64,000 nucleotides of DNA from Erginobacter sp964465735 (GTDB lineage Bacteria > Auribacterota > Erginobacteria > Erginobacterales > Erginobacteraceae): contig CAYXKT010000002.1 in assembly GCA_964465735.1 (NCBI GenBank), positions 1 to 64,000 on the forward strand, read 5' to 3'. Below are positions 62,501 to 64,000 of the stretch, piece by piece. The notes beneath the pieces are model-generated. The model searched no databases. It worked only from the letters and a program-made list of their open reading frames with translations, and was not told the DNA's origin. Numbering within the stretch: position 1 is the stretch's first letter; the number at the start of each line of letters is the position of its first letter. The translations under genes were made by a program, and so were the position numbers.

Positions 62501-64000
62501 GGAAGGGTTGCCCCGGATGATGATGTCGTCGAGAGCGATGTTGCCCTTCTCTTTATTCAAAGTAAACCGGATCCGGTCGGTGGGGTTGTAGAGATTGATC
62601 GGACCCACCGTAACCCCCTGCTTGGTATCGGGAAGATAGGTAAACTCGCCCAGCGGATACCACTGGTCGTTATAGTGGTCCTCAACCAGCAGGGAAGTGG
62701 TGGTATCGGTGCCGGCCCCCCGCATCCAGAACTGGAGCGAGGTGGCGTCATAAAGGACCTCGGTGGTGATCTGGGCCCCGTTGGTATCGAGCTTGATCGA
62801 GGGAGGCGACTGACCGCAGTAATCGGGGTTGGAATAAGTATCGCTGTTAAGGTTGCAATAAAGGAATGTCCAGCCGGCTGGTCGGACGCCCGCGGCAAAT
62901 CCGGTAAAATCTTCCTCGACCACAACCTCGTGCGCGGTGACGTGAAAGGTCTTGGTCACGGGTTTGTGAGTAATCCCAGGATAGTAGAGGTCGTCGTATT
63001 TGATCGGCGGGACCGCCGAGAGGGGGGCAAAGATATGGTCGTCGAAGACGTGGCCGGCGGTAAAGGTCTGGAACGAGGTATAAGTCTGGCCGACATTGGT
63101 GGTGATGGTCCGGTTATCGAGGAGAACGTTGGGCATTATCCAGTCGTAGGGGTAGCTGCGGGGGGTAGTCGAATTGGTGTTGTCGTTCCCCTCCCGGTCC
63201 ATCGGGATGTAGTTATTGTAGTTGAGGAAGGTCGAGAAGACGGCCAGGCAGGGTTCACTGGCCGGGGAGCGGGAAAAGCAGTTCAAATCACCGGCCAGGA
63301 CCGCGTAATGGTTCTGCAGATCAAACTCAGTCTGCATATAATCCTTGAGCTGGTAAGCCTGGTCCTCCCGGATCAGCCGGTCCGAGGTGGTATTGCCGGC
63401 CTTGAGATGAACGGAGACGATCTGGAGGTCCCGGTCGCCGGGGATATCGACCACCGCCCAGGCAAAATTCCTCCCCAGCGTCTCGTGGCCGACATCCTCC
63501 CAGGTCCCGGCGGTCAGGATCGACCATCGGCTGATGATCCCGTTGGCGGCGCCGGCGGACTCGATATAGTAATCGAAATCACTCCCGAAGGCGGTATCCA
63601 CCCATTCCCGGACCCCGGAGTAGGTGGACTGGACGCTGAACTCCTGGACGCTGGTAATATCCGGTCCCAGGCCCTGGAAGATCCGGGCCGCCGGATCTCC
63701 GTAACGGTACTTGAAGGCCATAATGTTAGTGGTACAGACGGTCAGGGACTCATAGTGGGAGATCGGGGTCGGCGGGGGCGTCGGGGACTTGTAGCCAACC
63801 GGGGTCGGAGTGGTGACACCGGCGGTCGGGGTCGGAACCGGGGTTGAGGTCGGGATCGGGGTCGGGGTCTTGAAAAGGGAGGTAATCAGGACATCATCAA
63901 TACCCAGATTGCCGCTCCGTTTGGCGTAAGTAAATTTCAGCTGGCTGGTCGAGGGATTGAGGGCGAGGTCGCCGATCGTCGTCCCGGAGGTGGGGAGATA
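56522..64000 (-). CDS. Giant secreted multidomain protein: nuclease-like domain, two SBBP propellers, four jelly-roll-like domains, FG-GAP repeats (5' end outside window)
   Basis: The frame is open to the window edge, so the N-terminus is missing; over 2,490 residues are visible. In protein order: part of a jelly-roll-like domain (to ~63880), a Pro/Thr linker, an endonuclease/exonuclease/phosphatase-like domain (~63750-62930) with VSVHLKAG, LAGDLNCFS and the DDH-type end FDDHIF, a second jelly-roll, a linker, seven SBBP repeats (STYLGG, ~62275-60940), two more jelly-rolls (~60830-60390 and ~60190-59765), a ~283-residue Pro/Thr/Ser tract, seven more SBBP repeats (~58900-57520), and six FG-GAP-like repeats ending VTGATAY. 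The ATG at 63721 is internal to the nuclease domain and is not the start. Secreted adhesin or DNA-degrading surface protein are the main options. Confidence 0.86.
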   Translation of the reverse strand, partial: YLPTSGTTIGDLALNPSTSQLKFTYAKRSGNLGIDDVLITSLFKTPTPIPTSTPVPTPTAGVTTPTPVGYKSPTPPPTPISHYESLTVCTTNIMAFKYRYGDPAARIFQGLGPDITSVQEFSVQSTYSGVREWVDTAFGSDFDYYIESAGAANGIISRWSILTAGTWEDVGHETLGRNFAWAVVDIPGDRDLQIVSVHLKAGNTTSDRLIREDQAYQLKDYMQTEFDLQNHYAVLAGDLNCFSRSPASEPCLAVFSTFLNYNNYIPMDREGNDNTNSTTPRSYPYDWIMPNVLLDNRTITTNVGQTYTSFQTFTAGHVFDDHIFAPLSAVPPIKYDDLYYPGITHKPVTKTFHVTAHEVVVEEDFTGFAAGVRPAGWTFLYCNLNSDTYSNPDYCGQSPPSIKLDTNGAQITTEVLYDATSLQFWMRGAGTDTTTSLLVEDHYNDQWYPLGEFTYLPDTKQGVTVGPINLYNPTDRIRFTLNKEKGNIALDDIIIRGNPSLTTPTPVDYKSPTPSPSSSVPPTATVTPGDYKTPTPTPSLPLTPPPTATPTPPPTATLTPVPTLTPSGPTPTPVNLALEYSTYLGGTGKDYTRGIEIVDGSIYLTGYTRSSNFPSANAYQSGNAGNYDVFLAKFSSDGQSLSYSTYLGGSSSDYVNALAVDSSGQAYIIGTTFSYNFPAVNAYQSSRSGSSDAFLAKFSSGGTDLLYSTYLGGNENDRGYGIFVENDTPYLAGYTNSGDFPVVGAYQSAHGGTPGGDYDAFVARFAADGQSLLYSTYFGGSDEDQGLAVTVSSGEIYLAGLTYSGDFPTVSAYQPAMAGGYDAFVARFSSGGTSLVFSTYLGGNDADSASGVGLDSGGNVYLAGDTFSANFPTSAAYQGSLSGTSDTFVARLAPDGSTLGYSTYLGGSGLEECHALRVTDGRVSVVGATKSTDFPVVNAYQSTSGGDWDAYLARFNPAGSALEYSSYLGGSGVDRGRALADDSPDIAIGGYTKSSNFPVLNAYQSSRSGDYDAFAARFNFPADFPSPTPTVTPTPRVITPTPTPTVTPTPRVVTPTPTPEICTRLDEGFDGFNTGTRPSGWTFTGCNLNSDTYTAVGSFGHLSPSIKLDNTGDIIETAALAEGNWLQFWVKGQGTDSSSHLLVEEYYSIDSWSTVTDISSLPTTGTTLGAFNLLTSTTRLRFTYNKSAGDLAFDDVLVSCLTTPSPAPTLTPVKTPPPTVPPTATPTVAPTRTPTPTVAPTATSTPSIAPSATATPTPTAEPTATPTPAICTRLDEGFDGFTAPLWDIPAGWNFSGVAAGDVYTTSGDYGHLSPSLKLDTDGYYIRTAEFLPGEWLQFWVKGQGTDSLSSLLVEEYAATVGWAAVTDLLPIPATGTVFTGLVLNPSSSQVQFTYQKSLGDLALDDVLVKCLITPTPTPSPTPTLTPTPSVTPTATVTPTPSVTPTPTAPPTPSITPTPSITPTPSPTPSITPTPSITPTPSISPTPSITPTPSITPTATVTPTLTVTPTVTPTPSVTPTPSPAPTSSITPTPSVVPTPSVTPTPSVTPTPSVTPTATVTPSPSVTPTPTPSVTPTPSITPTPSISPTPSITPTPSITPTPSATPTLTVTPTPSPAPTSSITPTPSLVPTPSVTPTPSATPTSTVTPTPSAIPTASMTPTPSITPTPSATPTPSATPTVSPPPTDTPTPAPSPTPTPDNYMYRLVLDYSTYLGEEGRDRGFAIAVNSGGEAYLAGVTTSADFPTASALQPAYSSSWDTVVTRFSSNGQNLLYSTYLGGSGEDVGWDIALDGDGNALVAGYTSSEDFPTAAAYQAGRAGGDYDAFVSKLSSSGDTLVFSTYLGGSGTDSVRGIAVDGEGDIYLAGCTGSADFPTLNSWQPAHAGTSFWDIFVSKMSGDGSGLVYSTFLGGAAADYAEAIAVDGSGSAYLTGRTESEDFPTASSFQAAFGGGQADAFVVRFAADGSEPLYATYLGGAGKDGAEDIALLATGEALIVGNTLSADFPTRDALQSVLSGGTSYGDVFVARLAAAGDALVYSTYLGGSGEERGRGIAVDGSGYVYLAGWTTSTDFPLYRPYQSVYGGGNRDAFAASLYPVGDALAYSTYLGGSGTESSLGAALDGSRRFYLVGDTVSTDFPVENAFQSVFGGGAEDIFISRLEKVGYLTTPTPAPSATPSPTASPSPTPAGYLSPTPTVAPSQTPEGYRTPTPTPTPSPTPEVRLTPAHLVVDWDDYNGDGASDTAVYDPASGEWDIRGVTSGLVWGGGEGDIPVPGDYDGDGTADVGYFDRFSGKWYVLSLTGGVLLDEEQWGEWGDLPVPGDYTGDGTAELAVFRSSTNRWWIRNLTVAHWGWEGDIPVPGDYNGDGTTDITMLRPSTGDWFVRGVGSRRWYLEGDLAMPMDYTGDGATELAVYRPTSGHWFIRKLDGSYTESFRWGLPGRGDIPVVGDFDGDGLADPTVFRPGENRWYILSSFGPYYYVDFTAQSTDSFVTGATAY
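58915..59765 (-). repeat. Low-complexity Pro/Thr/Ser-coding tract
   Basis: About 850 bp of degenerate short units coding for PTPSVTPTPS-like sequence inside the giant gene. Longer blocks recur within it (for example around 59100-59300 and 59380-59600), pointing to expansion by slippage or unequal recombination. Both strands stay open, which yields spurious antisense frames. Confidence 0.88.

Noticed and set aside
56522..63721. ATG at 63721 as start of the giant protein
   Set aside because: The frame continues upstream to the window edge and encodes the first strand of the nuclease-like domain, a Pro/Thr linker and part of another jelly-roll-like domain.

Overview
The window looks like a chromosomal segment of an uncultured, Gram-negative (diderm) bacterium of fairly high GC. 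Evidence for an outer membrane is a Wza-type export lipoprotein, two outer-membrane beta-barrels and several signal peptides or lipoboxes. Genes overlap through ATGA/GTGA/TGATG junctions, and TGA, TAG and TAA are all used as stops, so the standard bacterial code applies. The combination of many GT-C glycosyltransferases, a radical-SAM/B12 protein, SBBP/FG-GAP giant secreted proteins and dispersed palindromic repeats resembles genomes of uncultured candidate phyla (PVC-related or Omnitrophota/Auribacterota-like). That placement is a guess from gene style only. I saw no rRNA, tRNA or CRISPR array.

Layout. 1-9.2 kb: large membrane glycosyltransferases (GT-C/PMT-like) and two small membrane-anchored proteins. 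Three of these neighbours share a C-terminal domain with a calcium-loop-like motif, and one small gene carries an in-frame TGA. 9.6-14.9 kb: a minus-strand iron locus in the order fur, feoA, feoA, feoB, feoC, LbtU-like porin, with several candidate Fur boxes. 15.0-19.1 kb: minus-strand GT-C protein, GT2 glycosyltransferase and NAD-dependent sugar epimerase, with a gene-remnant next to them. 19.4-32.6 kb: plus-strand block with GT2, B12/radical SAM, an Agl23-like protein with a PA14 domain, a duplicated-domain lipoprotein, an outer-membrane beta-barrel, Wza, a Wzc-like tyrosine kinase, two methyltransferases and a GT-C protein. 32.6-50.8 kb: minus-strand surface-polysaccharide block with GDP-fucose-synthase-type epimerase, several GT4 enzymes, a carbamoyltransferase, a Wzy-like polymerase, a kinase pair, a Wzx flippase, FkbM and class I methyltransferases and an O-antigen-ligase-family protein. 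51.0-64 kb: three secreted multidomain proteins that share modules, the largest running off the window edge, plus two methyltransferases.

How it works together. The two large blocks can supply a complete Wzx/Wzy-dependent capsule or exopolysaccharide route: sugar nucleotide modification, glycosyl transfer, methylation and carbamoylation, flipping, polymerisation, and export through Wza/Wzc and an outer-membrane barrel. The many GT-C enzymes may also glycosylate secreted proteins with Pro/Thr-rich linkers, such as the giant protein at the right end.

The most notable non-genic signal is a 163-bp MITE-like repeat with 17-bp terminal inverted repeats and 3-bp target duplications, present in three complete copies and one truncated copy. 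A second dispersed hairpin repeat family and two REP-like palindromes are also present. The two tandem secreted paralogues share a 304-bp stretch of identical DNA that suggests recent gene conversion.
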